In this document: positions 26,129-36,174 of the stretch, piece after piece | Layout of the letters: each line of letters begins with the position of its first letter | Position numbering within the stretch: position 1 is the first letter of the stretch | Assembly (NCBI GenBank): GCA_900455085.1 | Contig: UGTZ01000001.1 | Location: 248,001-312,000, forward strand | Length of the DNA: 64,000 nucleotides | From: Providencia rettgeri | GTDB lineage: Bacteria; Pseudomonadota; Gammaproteobacteria; Enterobacterales; Enterobacteriaceae | Direction of reading: 5' to 3' | The notes under the pieces: model-generated | Seen by the model: only the letters and a program-made list of their open reading frames with translations | What the model was told of the DNA's origin: nothing | Databases searched by the model: none | Translations under genes and position numbers: made by a program

Positions 26129-26369
26129 TACCCATATGATGATCAACCAAAATTTTATTGAAATTTTAAAAATTATAATTTTTTCAATGTGATAAGTGAG
26201 TTTCGATAATTGGAGTATAAGCGAGTAATGAAAGGTATCACGATATATAGGGGCAAAAAGTGCTTTTGTTCAAGCAATAACCAAATAGAAAAGATGTTCT
26301 AATAGTTTTGAATGATATTCGTGTTGAAAAGTTAATTTGATTTCAATTACGGAGTTCTCGCTAATTTTT

Positions 26370-26399
26370 AGCCCTTTCTACATGAAAGGGCTTTTTTTT
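26370..26399 (+). terminator. yidE terminator
   Basis: A 9-bp perfect stem (AGCCCTTTC/GAAAGGGCT) with a five-base loop is followed by seven T. The rest of the 26129-26446 gap is AT-rich and shows nothing else. Confidence 0.88.
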
Positions 26400-26446
26400 A
26401 CCTAACTATTGTAATAACAGGGTTAAAACCCTTGTTATTTCATAAT

Positions 26447-27703
26447 CTAACAGGTTACTTCTTGATAAGCTTTTTCAAGCTCTTCAGCTAATATTTTGAT
26501 CCCCTGTTCGATTTTTTCTGGCTCAGGGACATAGTTCATACGCATACATTGATGCGCATGTGGCCAATCCTGTTCAATACCAGGGAAGAAGTAATGTCCG
26601 GGAACCATCAATACACCACGTTTTTTTAAGCGTTGGTATAATTCTAAGCAATTAATTGGTAGGTCTTTAAACCATAACCAGAGGAAAATGGCACCTTCTG
26701 GCTTATGAATTAAACACTTATCTTCTGGGATATAGCGGCGAATAATTTCGATGGCTTCTTCTACACGCTGCTTATAAAAAGGACCAATTACATTCTTAGA
26801 TAACGAGATAAGGTCATCTTTTTTAAGCATTTCTAAGGCAAGCGCAGGGCCTATGCCACCTGGGGCAAGGCTGATGATACCATTCATGTTACTAACAGCT
26901 TCAATGATTTCTTCGTTAGCGATGATAATGCCGCATCGAGTTCCAGGTAAACCAAGTTTAGATAAACTCATACAAAGAATGACATTTTCGTTCCAAAATG
27001 GCGTAGCTTCGCTGAAGATAATGCCAGGGAAAGGAACACCATAAGCATTATCTATTAATAGTGGGATATTATGTTGTTTAGCTAGTTGGTCTAAATGCTC
27101 AACTTCTTCATCAGTAATGACATTACCGGTCGGGTTTGTTGGGCGAGACACACAAATCACACCAATATCATCAGTAACCTCTAATGTGTTGAAGTCTACT
27201 CGGTATTTAAATTGACCATTAGGTAAAAATTCAATTTGTGGCTTATTAGCAACGAATAAGCCATCATCAAGACCTGAGTCTGCATAACCGACATATTCAG
27301 GGGCAAGAGGAAATAGCACTTTACGGGTGATACCATCTTCAAAGCGACCGGCTAGCAAGTTAAATAGATAGAAAAAAGCACTTTGACTGCCGTTAGATAG
27401 GGCAATATTTTTCGCGCTAATATTCCAACCTAGTTTTGCTTTTAGCGTTGCTGCAAGCGCTTTCAACATGGCATCTTTACCTTGAGGACCATCATAATTA
27501 CATAAAGTGTCCGTCAATTGGCCATTAGCACACATCTCAGCTAATAGATCTTGAAAATACTTATCCATTTCAGGGATATGAGCAGGATTTCCTCCACCTA
27601 ACATAATGGAGCCAGGGGTTCTTATGCCTTCATTCAAGTCTTTCATTAATAATGAAATACCTGAGTTTTGAGCAAATTTATTACCAAATTTAGAAAATAT
27701 CAT
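26447..27703 (-). CDS. avtA: Valine-pyruvate aminotransferase AvtA
   Basis: AvtA transfers the amino group between valine or alanine and the matching keto acids (alanine + 2-oxoisovalerate to pyruvate + valine). The 418-residue protein (417 in E. coli) is a class I PLP aminotransferase with ALSNGSQSAFFYLF, RPTNPTGNV, DNAYG and the Schiff-base lysine in SLSK (Lys 249). The ATG at 27703 gives the family N-terminus MIFSKFGNKF. It is convergent with yidE. Confidence 0.95.
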   Translation of the reverse strand: MIFSKFGNKFAQNSGISLLMKDLNEGIRTPGSIMLGGGNPAHIPEMDKYFQDLLAEMCANGQLTDTLCNYDGPQGKDAMLKALAATLKAKLGWNISAKNIALSNGSQSAFFYLFNLLAGRFEDGITRKVLFPLAPEYVGYADSGLDDGLFVANKPQIEFLPNGQFKYRVDFNTLEVTDDIGVICVSRPTNPTGNVITDEEVEHLDQLAKQHNIPLLIDNAYGVPFPGIIFSEATPFWNENVILCMSLSKLGLPGTRCGIIIANEEIIEAVSNMNGIISLAPGGIGPALALEMLKKDDLISLSKNVIGPFYKQRVEEAIEIIRRYIPEDKCLIHKPEGAIFLWLWFKDLPINCLELYQRLKKRGVLMVPGHYFFPGIEQDWPHAHQCMRMNYVPEPEKIEQGIKILAEELEKAYQEVTC

Positions 27704-27908
27704 CGCATTTATTCACATATATTTATTAGATTGTTAATGGAATTTAAAACATACTCCGCTGCATCTCAGAGTTCAACCACCCATTTCTATCTTTTTTTGG
27801 GGTAAAATATCAATAAAATTATATTTAACAGGCTAAAACACTGCAATGTTAATGCTTTGGTGGTTTATTTTTCTTTTTACTCGATGAGTTACATCGATAA
27901 AAACTAAT

Positions 27909-28472
27909 TTATTTAAATTGGCAACAATTCACTAAATGGTCATTTATCATGCCAGTTGCCTGCATAAATGCATAACAAGTGATCGAACCGACAAATTTAA
28001 ACCCACGTTTTTTGAGCGCCTTGGAAAGAAGCTTAGAAATTTCAGTTTCCGCGGGAACTTGCGATGGTTTTTCCCAACCATTGACAATGGGTTGACCATT
28101 TACAAATTGCCAAATAAAAATGGAAAAATCTTCACCATTTTCTTTCATGCTTAAGTAGGCTTTTGCATTCGCAATAATCGCATTGATTTTTAACCGGTTA
28201 CGGATGATGCGAGTATCTTGCATAAGTTGCTCAATATCGTCTTCATCCATTAATGCAATTTTTTCAGGATCGAAATGATGAAATAAATCACGATATCCTT
28301 GGCGCTTTTTTAAAATAGTGTACCAAGATAGCCCGGCTTGTTGGCCTTCAAGGCAGATCATTTCAAAGAGTGTTAAGTTGTCATAAGTGGGTTTGCCCCA
28401 TTCATGGTCGTGATAAGCGATATATTCAGGATCTTGATTGACCCAATGGCAGCGTGTCAGGGGAGTATCCAT
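27909..28472 (-). CDS. tag: DNA-3-methyladenine glycosylase I
   Basis: Tag removes 3-methyladenine from alkylated DNA, starting base-excision repair. The 187-residue protein (187 in E. coli) shows the family motifs RCHWVNQDPEYIAYHDHEWG, FEMICLEGQQAGLSW, and the C-terminal FVGSITCYAFMQATGMINDH. Conserved Cys 8, His 21 and the late His/Cys residues fit the zinc site of Tag. It is divergent from glyQ, the same neighbourhood as in E. coli. Confidence 0.95.
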   Translation of the reverse strand: MDTPLTRCHWVNQDPEYIAYHDHEWGKPTYDNLTLFEMICLEGQQAGLSWYTILKKRQGYRDLFHHFDPEKIALMDEDDIEQLMQDTRIIRNRLKINAIIANAKAYLSMKENGEDFSIFIWQFVNGQPIVNGWEKPSQVPAETEISKLLSKALKKRGFKFVGSITCYAFMQATGMINDHLVNCCQFK

Positions 28473-28674
28473 TTTTCATCCTTTTTACAGTCTCGATAAC
28501 CTTGTTTCAAAAAACAAACTATTTATACTGTATAAATAACCAGCTTGAAAGGGGGGAAAGTATTTTTTTTTATTTTTAGAATAAATACAGACATATTCAA
28601 TGCTGTATATCTTGCGGTCAAAGGGTATACTGGCGTACTTTCATTAAATTTTACGTATCGCGTGCGGATCTAAC

Positions 28675-29583
28675 ATGCAAAAGTTTGATACCAAAACCTT
28701 CCAAGGTCTTATCCTGACATTACAGGACTACTGGGCGCGTCAAGGCTGTACCATTGTTCAACCATTGGACATGGAAGTCGGCGCAGGAACCTCTCACCCA
28801 ATGACGTGTTTGCGTGCATTAGGCCCTGAGCCTATTGCTGCGGCTTATGTTCAACCATCTCGCCGACCAACTGATGGTCGCTATGGCGAGAACCCAAACC
28901 GTCTACAACATTATTATCAGTTTCAGGTGATCATCAAACCATCACCAGACAACATCCAAGAATTATACCTGGGTTCTTTAAAAGAATTAGGTGTTGACCC
29001 AACAGTTCACGACATTCGTTTTGTTGAAGATAACTGGGAAAACCCAACATTGGGTGCTTGGGGATTAGGCTGGGAAGTGTGGCTTAACGGGATGGAAGTG
29101 ACTCAGTTTACTTACTTCCAGCAGGTCGGTGGTCTTGAATGTAAACCCGTAACAGGTGAAATTACATACGGCCTAGAACGCTTAGCGATGTATATTCAAG
29201 GCGTAGACAGCGTGTATGACCTTGTCTGGTGTGATGGCCCATTGGGTAAAACCACTTATGGTGATATTTATCATCAAAACGAAGTAGAGCAGTCAACCTA
29301 TAACTTCGAATACGCAAATGTTGATTTTCTTTTCAAATGTTTTGAAGAGTATGAAAAAGAAGCTCAACACTTGCTGGCTTTGGAAACACCACTTCCACTA
29401 CCTGCATACGAACGTATCTTGAAAGCGGCTCACACTTTCAACCTACTAGATGCACGTAAAGCCATTTCTGTTACTGAACGCCAACGCTATATTTTACGTA
29501 TTCGTACCCTAACTAAAGGGGTTGCAGAAGCGTATTATGCTTCTCGTGAAGCGCTTGGATTCCCTATGTGTCATAAGAACTAA
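28675..29583 (+). CDS. glyQ: Glycyl-tRNA synthetase alpha subunit
   Basis: This subunit of the alpha2-beta2 synthetase holds the class II catalytic core that activates glycine. The 302-residue protein (303 in E. coli) includes GCTIVQPLDMEVGAGTSHP, RRPTDGRYGENPNR and GLERLAMYIQGV, the class II motifs. It is followed 9 bases later by glyS. Confidence 0.97.
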   Translation: MQKFDTKTFQGLILTLQDYWARQGCTIVQPLDMEVGAGTSHPMTCLRALGPEPIAAAYVQPSRRPTDGRYGENPNRLQHYYQFQVIIKPSPDNIQELYLGSLKELGVDPTVHDIRFVEDNWENPTLGAWGLGWEVWLNGMEVTQFTYFQQVGGLECKPVTGEITYGLERLAMYIQGVDSVYDLVWCDGPLGKTTYGDIYHQNEVEQSTYNFEYANVDFLFKCFEEYEKEAQHLLALETPLPLPAYERILKAAHTFNLLDARKAISVTERQRYILRIRTLTKGVAEAYYASREALGFPMCHKN

Positions 29584-29592
29584 GAGGCTGTC

Positions 29593-31662
29593 ATGACTCA
29601 ACAGACTTTCCTTGTGGAAATCGGCACCGAAGAGTTACCGCCGAAGGCTCTTCGTTCATTAGCTGAATCATTTGCTGCAAATTTTACGGCTGAACTTGAT
29701 GGTGCAGATATTGCCCATGGTGCAGTAACGTGGTTTGCTGCCCCTCGTCGTTTAGCACTTAAAGTAGCTGATTTAGCGGCTTCACAGCCAGACCGTGAAG
29801 TTGAAAAACGCGGTCCTGCTATCTCTCAGGCATTTGGTCCGGATGGCCAACCAACTAAAGCTGCTGAAGGCTGGGCTCGTGGTTGTGGTATTACCGTTGA
29901 CCAAGCTGAGCGTTTGACCACAGATAAAGGTGAATGGTTACTATACCGTGCCCAAATGAAAGGGCAGGCTGTCAGCGAATTATTGGTTGATATGACTAGC
30001 CGTGCGCTAGCAAAATTACCAATCCCTAAATTAATGCGCTGGGCAGATAAAGACACTCAATTCGTTCGCCCTGTTCATACAGTCACATTACTGTTAGGTA
30101 GTGATGTTATCGAGGGTGAAATTTTAGGTATTAAGAGCGGGCGCACAATTCGTGGCCACCGCTTTATGGGTGAAGCTGAATTTACTATTGATAACGCTGA
30201 ACAATATCCAGCCATTTTACGTGAACGCGGTAAAGTCATGGCGGATTACGCAGAACGTAAAGCGGTTATTAAAGCGGATGCGGAAAAAGCGGCTCAGGCT
30301 CTTGGTGGCCAAGCTGACTTAACGGATAGCTTACTTGAAGAGGTGACTTCATTGGTTGAATGGCCGGTCGTTTTAATGGCTAAATTTGAAGAGAAATTCT
30401 TAGATGTTCCTTCCGAAGCGCTAGTTTACACCATGAAAGGGGACCAAAAATATTTCCCAGTTTATGATAAGGCTGGCAAGTTAATGCCTAACTTTATCTT
30501 TGTGGCAAATATTGAGTCTTCTGATCCTCAGCAAATCATTTCAGGTAACGAAAAAGTTGTACGTCCGCGTTTGGCTGATGCCGAATTTTTCTTTAAAACT
30601 GACCGTAAACAACGTTTGGAAGATAACTTACCACGTTTAGAAACTGTATTGTTCCAAAAACAATTAGGTACGCTGCGTGATAAAACAGATCGTTTAGAAG
30701 CGTTAGCAGGCTGGATTGCGAGTAAAATTGGTGCAGATGTCAACCATGCAACACGAGCTGGCTTATTAGCCAAATGTGACTTAATGACTAACATGGTGTT
30801 TGAGTTCACAGACACTCAAGGCGTTATGGGAATGCACTACGCACGCCATGACGGTGAGTCAGAAGACGTTGCATTAGCTTTAAAAGAGCAGTATCAGCCA
30901 CGTTTTTCAGGAGATGCACTTCCATCGACAGATGTGTCAGCTGCATTAGCATTGGCTGAAAAAATGGATACGCTTGCTGGTATTTTTGGTATCGGCCAAC
31001 ATCCTAAAGGTGATAAAGATCCATTCGCTCTGCGCCGTGCTGCACTAGGCGTCCTACGCATTATCGTTGAAAAGGCTACCAGCTTGATCTCGTTGAAATG
31101 ACAGAAGAAGCGGCTCGTTTATATGGCGATAAATTAACCAATGAAATGTAGTTAATGACGTTGTAGAGTTTATGCTTGGGTCGTTTCCGTTCTTGGTATC
31201 AAGAATTAGGCTATAGCATTGATACCATTCAAGCGGTATTAGCTCGTCATCCAACACAACCTGCTGACTTTGATGCACGAGTGAAAGCAGTTACTCACTT
31301 CCGTTCATTAGAAGAAGCACAGGCACTTGCAGCGGCAAATAAACGTGTTTCCAATATTCTGAGTAAATCAGAAGAAAAACTGGCTGACAACGTTTTAGCA
31401 TCTGTTTTAAAAACGCCTGAAGAAGTCAAGTTAGCGACTCATGTTGTGGTGCTACAAGATAAGCTTGCACCAATGTTTGCAGAAAGAAATTATCAAGAGG
31501 CTTTAGTTGAATTAGCTTCTTTACGCGATATCGTGGATGAATTCTTTGCAAATGTTATGGTAATGGGATGAAGACCAAGCGGTGCGTATTAACCGCTTGA
31601 CGCTATTAAGCCAGTTACGTGAGTTGTTCTTGAAAGTAGCAGATATTTCTTTGCTGCAATAG
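29593..31662 (+). CDS. glyS: Glycyl-tRNA synthetase beta subunit (several frameshifts in this sequence)
   Basis: The beta subunit binds tRNA-Gly and is essential with GlyQ. The frame is intact from MTQQTFLVEIGTEELPPKALR to about residue 494, then breaks at four places: a missing base near 31073-31075, a missing A near 31144-31146, an extra G at 31178-31180 and an extra G at 31565-31567. The pieces align end to end (ARLYGDKLTN, FRSWYQELGYSIDTIQAV, then DQAVRINRLTLLSQLRELFLKVADISLLQ), and the corrected protein has 689 residues, the E. coli length, ending at 31662. Since glyS is essential, these are best read as sequence errors. Confidence 0.93.
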
Positions 31663-31724
31663 GCTTTAAATTAGGTTTTTAGCTTATTGTTAACGCTATT
31701 TTTATAAATGCTAACCTGTTTGAT

Positions 31725-31759
31725 AAATAAGCACTAAAATACTCTAGTGCTTATTTTTT
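31725..31759 (+). terminator. glyQS terminator
   Basis: A 12-bp perfect stem (AAATAAGCACTA/TAGTGCTTATTT) with an eight-base loop runs into a T tract, 60 bases after the glyS stop. Confidence 0.75.
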
Positions 31760-31841
31760 ACTTAAAATAAGGTGATTGGCTTATAAACCTTACCGTTTTG
31801 GTGGTTTTATCAGCAAACGAACAGAATTGGCGAGAAATGGG

Positions 31842-31870
31842 TTGACGATCTTCGTTCTTGGCAGTATTAT
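31842..31870 (+). promoter_or_regulatory. tRNA-Pro promoter
   Basis: TTGACG (31842-31847), a 17-base spacer and TATTAT (31865-31870) form a near-consensus sigma-70 promoter, with the mature tRNA starting 13 bases after the -10 element. Confidence 0.75.
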
Positions 31871-31882
31871 TCACACCGTTTT

Positions 31883-31959
31883 CGGCGAGTAGCGCAGCTT
31901 GGTAGCGCAACTGGTTTGGGACCAGTGGGTCGGAGGTTCGAATCCTCTCTCGCCGACCA
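31883..31959 (+). tRNA. tRNA-Pro (anticodon UGG)
   Basis: A 77-base cloverleaf: acceptor stem CGGCGAG/CTCGCCG, D-loop AGCTTGGTA, anticodon stem ACTGG/CCAGT with loop TTTGGGA (anticodon TGG at 31917-31919), T-loop TTCGAAT, and an encoded CCA end. It appears to match E. coli proM rather than proK, although E. coli has proK (CGG) at this place beside dpp. Confidence 0.97.
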
Positions 31960-31969
31960 AATTCTAAGA

Positions 31970-31994
31970 CCCACCTCATTGAGGTGGGTTTTTT
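31970..31994 (+). terminator. tRNA-Pro terminator
   Basis: An 8-bp GC-rich stem (CCCACCTC/GAGGTGGG) with an ATT loop is followed by six T, 10 bases after the tRNA. Confidence 0.92.
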
Positions 31995-32197
31995 CGTTTT
32001 TATCTTCCTTTTTCTATCTATAATTTCAGACTAACTTGCCTTGCTCTCCATCGCCTATTTCTGTTGATATATAACCCGTTCTTAGTTGAGCTGATGAGTT
32101 ATTTATTGTTCGCAGATAACCATATTATTCATTCATATTGTTATTCATTTTTATGTTGTTTCCAGTAAAAAAGCTTTTTCATTACAAGGACTCGTTA

Positions 32198-33776
32198 ATG
32201 AAAGCCAACAACGTTTTATCAATATACCTTTATTTCTTTTTTTGGGCGTTCATGCCCAATAAAGCTTATAGCCATGCTATAACGCCTGTTACTGCCATTA
32301 CTCAAACATTACCTACATGTATCATAATTAACCAAGTTTATTTAATCGATGCTCAGCAGCTAACTGAAATTTCATCTAGGCATATTGATGGATGGCGAAA
32401 AAAGCTAGAAGGTAAGTGTATTAGTGAGCAAGGTTTGCTCGACTATGCAGACTATATTAGGGCTGAGCTTATTAAAGCTGGCTACCTGACCTCTTATTTA
32501 TATTATCCAGAGCAAACTTTTTCTGTTTGGTATCCTGCAAGCAAAAATAATAGTAGGAACCGTTTCTTCGGTGGTTTATCAAAATGAACCGAGAGAAGAC
32601 AACTTACTGCCACATGTATTTCCTTTTAAGCTAGGGGAAGCGCTTAACTTTTGGCATCTTGAGCAAGGCTTATACAATTTACAAAACACTTCTTTGCTTC
32701 CCTTTCAAATTAAATTAATTCCAGATGAAACCAATGAAAACGGCACGCAAATATTGGTGATTGGTCAACACCGACGTGAATTTCAACGGATTCTATCTTT
32801 TGAGTCACGCTCAATTGCTCGGCAGGTAGGTAATACAGTTAGCCATACTTTTATGGCCGCTAATCCTTTGCTACGCAGTGATTTTTTATATTCGGAAGTC
32901 AGTCGTCAGCTAAGCGGTTCGGAAGACACTGAAATAACATCAGCAGCATTGTTCTATTCCCTTCCATATCATTATTGGCTTTTTTCTGTATCTGGTGGGT
33001 ATCAGGAAAATAAATCCGTTCTTACCGGCTATGATATGGCTTTACCACTACAACAGTACCACTGGTTCCTCTTACTAAATGCAGAATACTTATTAAAGCG
33101 AACTGAACATTCGGTTACTTCAATAAGTATAGGGTCTCAAACCCAAAAAAGTGACACTTTTTTGTCTGATTTATACTTACAAACACAACAGCGCTATGCT
33201 AATTACATTATTGGTGAATTTTCTCATCAAACTAATTTTTTACAAGGCAATACCTTACTAAAATTAAAATATAAGCAAGGAACTGACTGGTTTGGTGCTA
33301 ATGCACAGCAAATAACGGGATTGCGTAAGCCTCAAATTTTGAAAATATCACTTTCAACGTATAGAGAAGTGCTTCCTTTTCAATATCAAGGCCAATTTGA
33401 GGTGCAGCTGAGCCGTGACAAGTTAGATGTGTTACTAGACCAAGAATCATTAGTTGGAGCTGGTGGTATTAGCGGTTTTACTGGCGGACCGCAATATACT
33501 GATATGGGGGATAATAGCTTAAGGTTGGAAAATGAACTGTTATGGAATACTCCTTGGCAGCAAGTGGCTCTATATACTTCATTGGGTATAGGAGCAACGG
33601 CAAATGATAAAGCAACATTTTGGAAGGAAAACGTATTACTAGGTGGAAGGATAGGAGCAAAAGGCCAATTAGGGCGTTTGTCATATCACTTATTTGCGGA
33701 AATGCCTTTTTGGCAAGGAAACCAACCTGTTATGCATGATGTCAGTTCGGGCCTTCATGTTGCATATTATTATTAA
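32198..33776 (+). CDS. TpsB-type two-partner-secretion transporter, ShlB/FhaC/HecB family (frameshifted in this sequence)
   Basis: TpsB proteins are outer-membrane barrels with periplasmic POTRA domains that export one large TpsA adhesin or haemolysin. The ATG at 32198 has AAGGA 7 bases upstream and opens a signal peptide (YLYFFFWAFMPNKAYSHA). The N-terminal part resembles POTRA repeats; the C-terminal part is a beta-barrel with SGFTGGPQYTDMGDNSLRLENELLW, comparable to the VRGF motif region, and ends in aromatic residues (VAYYY). The frame breaks in a run of five A at 32543-32547 that should be four; corrected length is about 525 residues. No TpsA gene is next to it. Confidence 0.78.
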
Positions 33777-34397
33777 TAAAATCAGTAGATTGTATTGTTT
33801 TTCGCGTCATCTAAGTGGTGTTTTTTATACAAATTAGCTAATTGTAGTTTTTATCGTATGTATTAGAGCATTTTCTGTACGCCAATAAATAGGCTGAAAT
33901 AATACGGCGAGTATTATTTTATTCTTTAAGTTATCAAATAGTTAAAATTATGTTTAGCGTAGGCAGTTGAATGTTTTTTATTTGCATAAAAAACAAACTA
34001 AATAGTTACATACTAAAATAATTCCCACATCGATTCTCTTTAGTGTTTTATTTCGTATCACACCAATAAAAGCACTATATTCGTTCAGTAATTCAGCACT
34101 TAATCACAAATATAAAAATAAATAACCTCGATATAAAACTCTATTCATTACTAATTATATGGTTATAACGCCTGCATCTTGTCCTCTACTGTGAAATTTT
34201 AAGCTAAATTGCAGTGTTAATTGTTTCTAATATGTTACAGGAATTGAAGGTGGGTCGTAAATGTGGCTATTGACGAAGCGAGTGACAGTTGATTAATTGC
34301 ACAATGAATAACAAAAAATACAGATACTACATCTGTCGCTTTTAATGACGGATTTAGACATCAAGCAAAACAACATGAACACCATAGGAGCATACAG
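33777..34397. other. Long AT-rich gap between tpsB and dppA
   Basis: More than 600 bases without a gene where a TpsA partner might be expected. It holds a weak AT-rich stem-loop (AAATAATAC/GTATTATTT at 33897-33919) that may end tpsB, and the unmarked dppA promoter and leader. No remnant of a large adhesin frame is visible. Confidence 0.5.
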
Positions 34398-36006
34398 ATG
34401 CGCTCTATTAAAAAGACAGGCCTACTGACAGTAGGGCTTACATTGGCAGCATTAGCGGTATCCGCATCAGTACAGGCAAAAACATTAGTTTATTGTTCAG
34501 AGGGCTCTCCTGAGGGCTTTAACCCACAGTTGTTCACATCAGGAACGACTTATGATGCAAGCTCTATTCCACTGTATAACCGTTTAGTTGAGTTCAAATT
34601 AGGGACAACTGAAATTGAACCCGGTTTGGCTGAAAGCTGGGAAGTGAGCGATGATGGTAAAGAATACACTTTCCATTTGCGCAAAGGTGTCAAATGGCAC
34701 TCGAATAAAGAATTTAAACCAAGCCGTGATTTGAACGCAGACGATGTAATCTATACATTTATGCGTCAAAAAGATGCTAACCATCCATATCATAAAGTTT
34801 CAGGCGGCAGCTATGAATACTTTATGGGAATGGATATGGATAAAATCATCGATAAAGTAGAGAAAGTTGATGATAATACGGTGAAAATTACCTTAACTCG
34901 CCCTGAATCTCCATTCTTAGCTGATATGGCAATGGACTTCGCATCAATTCTTTCTGCTGAATATGCAGACCAGATGCTGAAAGCGGGCACGCCAGAAAAA
35001 GTAGACTTAAACCCAATTGGAACGGGTCCATTTGTTCTGCAACAGTATCAAAAAGACTCTCGTATTCTTTATAAAGCTAACGACCAATATTGGGGCACAA
35101 AACCTAAACTTGACCGCTTAGTCTTCTCTATCACACCAGATGCTTCCGTTCGTTATGCAAAATTGCAAAAAAAATGAATGCCAAGTCATGCCATATCCAA
35201 ACCCGGCTGATTTAGAGCGCATGAAGCAAGATAAAGATATTACGTTAATGGAGCAACCAGGGCTGAACGTCGGTTATCTCTCTTATAACGTTGAGAAAAA
35301 ACCACTGGATAATCAAAAGGTTCGCCAAGCACTGTCTATGGCGGTGAACAAAGATGCAATTATCGAAGCGGTTTATCAAGGTGCAGGCCAAAAAGCGAAA
35401 AACCTTATCCCACCAACAATGTGGGGCTATAACGATGCGGTGAACGATTACGAATATAATCCTGAAAAAGCAAAAGCATTATTAGCTGAAGCGGGATTCC
35501 CGAATGGCTTTGAAATTGACCTATGGGCGATGCCTGTTCAACGACCATATAACCCAAATGCCCGCCGTATGGCGGAAATGATCCAAGCGGACTGGGCAAA
35601 AGTTGGCGTTAAATCAAAGGTTGTCAGCTATGAGTGGGGTGAATACCTCAAGCGAGCGAAAGATGGCGAGCCACAAACGGTAATGATGGGTTGGACGGGT
35701 GACAATGGGGACCCTGATAACTTCTTTGCAACCTTATTTAGCTGTGCAGCGAAAGAACAAGGTTCTAACTACTCAAAATGGTGTAATCAAAGTTTCGAAA
35801 ACTTGATCCAACCAGCACGTCAAACAGCAGATCACGACAAACGAGTCGAGCTGTACAAACAAGCGCAAGTTGTGATGAATGAGCAGGCTCCAGCCCTCAT
35901 TATCGCGCATTCCACAGTGTTTGAACCAGTACGTAAAGAAGTCAAAGGCTATGTGGTTGACCCACTAGGCAAACACCACTTCGAAAACGTCGATATTGAG
36001 AAGTAA
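34398..36006 (+). CDS. dppA: Dipeptide ABC transporter periplasmic binding protein DppA (frameshifted in this sequence)
   Basis: DppA captures dipeptides (and haem in E. coli) in the periplasm. A Sec signal peptide (LLTVGLTLAALAVSASVQA) precedes the SBP_bac_5 domain with GSPEGFNPQLFTSGTTYDASS. The frame breaks in a run of eight A at 35167-35174 that should be seven, restoring KLQKNECQVMPYPNPADL; the rest runs to HHFENVDIEK at 36006, about 535 residues in all, as in E. coli. It is the first gene of dppABCDF. The separate downstream frame has no start of its own that makes sense, so this is one gene. Confidence 0.94.
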
Positions 36007-36025
36007 TCGTATCTAATCTGTCTAT

Positions 36026-36060
36026 GCCCTTCGTTGCTGGTTTAGAACGGAGGGCGTTTT
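36026..36060 (+). terminator. Attenuating hairpin between dppA and dppB
   Basis: GCCCTTCG and CGGAGGGC pair (one G-T) around a 14-base loop, followed by GTTTTCTTC. A partial terminator here would give the excess of binding protein over membrane parts typical of such operons; that role is inferred. Confidence 0.55.
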
Positions 36061-36174
36061 CTTCTCTAGAAGAAGCAGAGAAGTTGAGTTGTTTGTGAGC
36101 ACCCGGAAAAGCGATTTTCTGAGTAGCCAAACGGACTAAGAGCCGTCAACGGCATTATTAAAGAGATTCAGGAT

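Noticed and set aside
31758..31979. A 73-codon minus-strand frame with the peptide RIRTSDPLVPNQLRYQAALL
   Set aside because: It is the antisense translation of the tRNA-Pro gene, a well-known source of false proteins in databases.
33777..34397. Remnant of a TpsA exoprotein
   Set aside because: No frame of useful length or TPS-like motif is visible on either strand.
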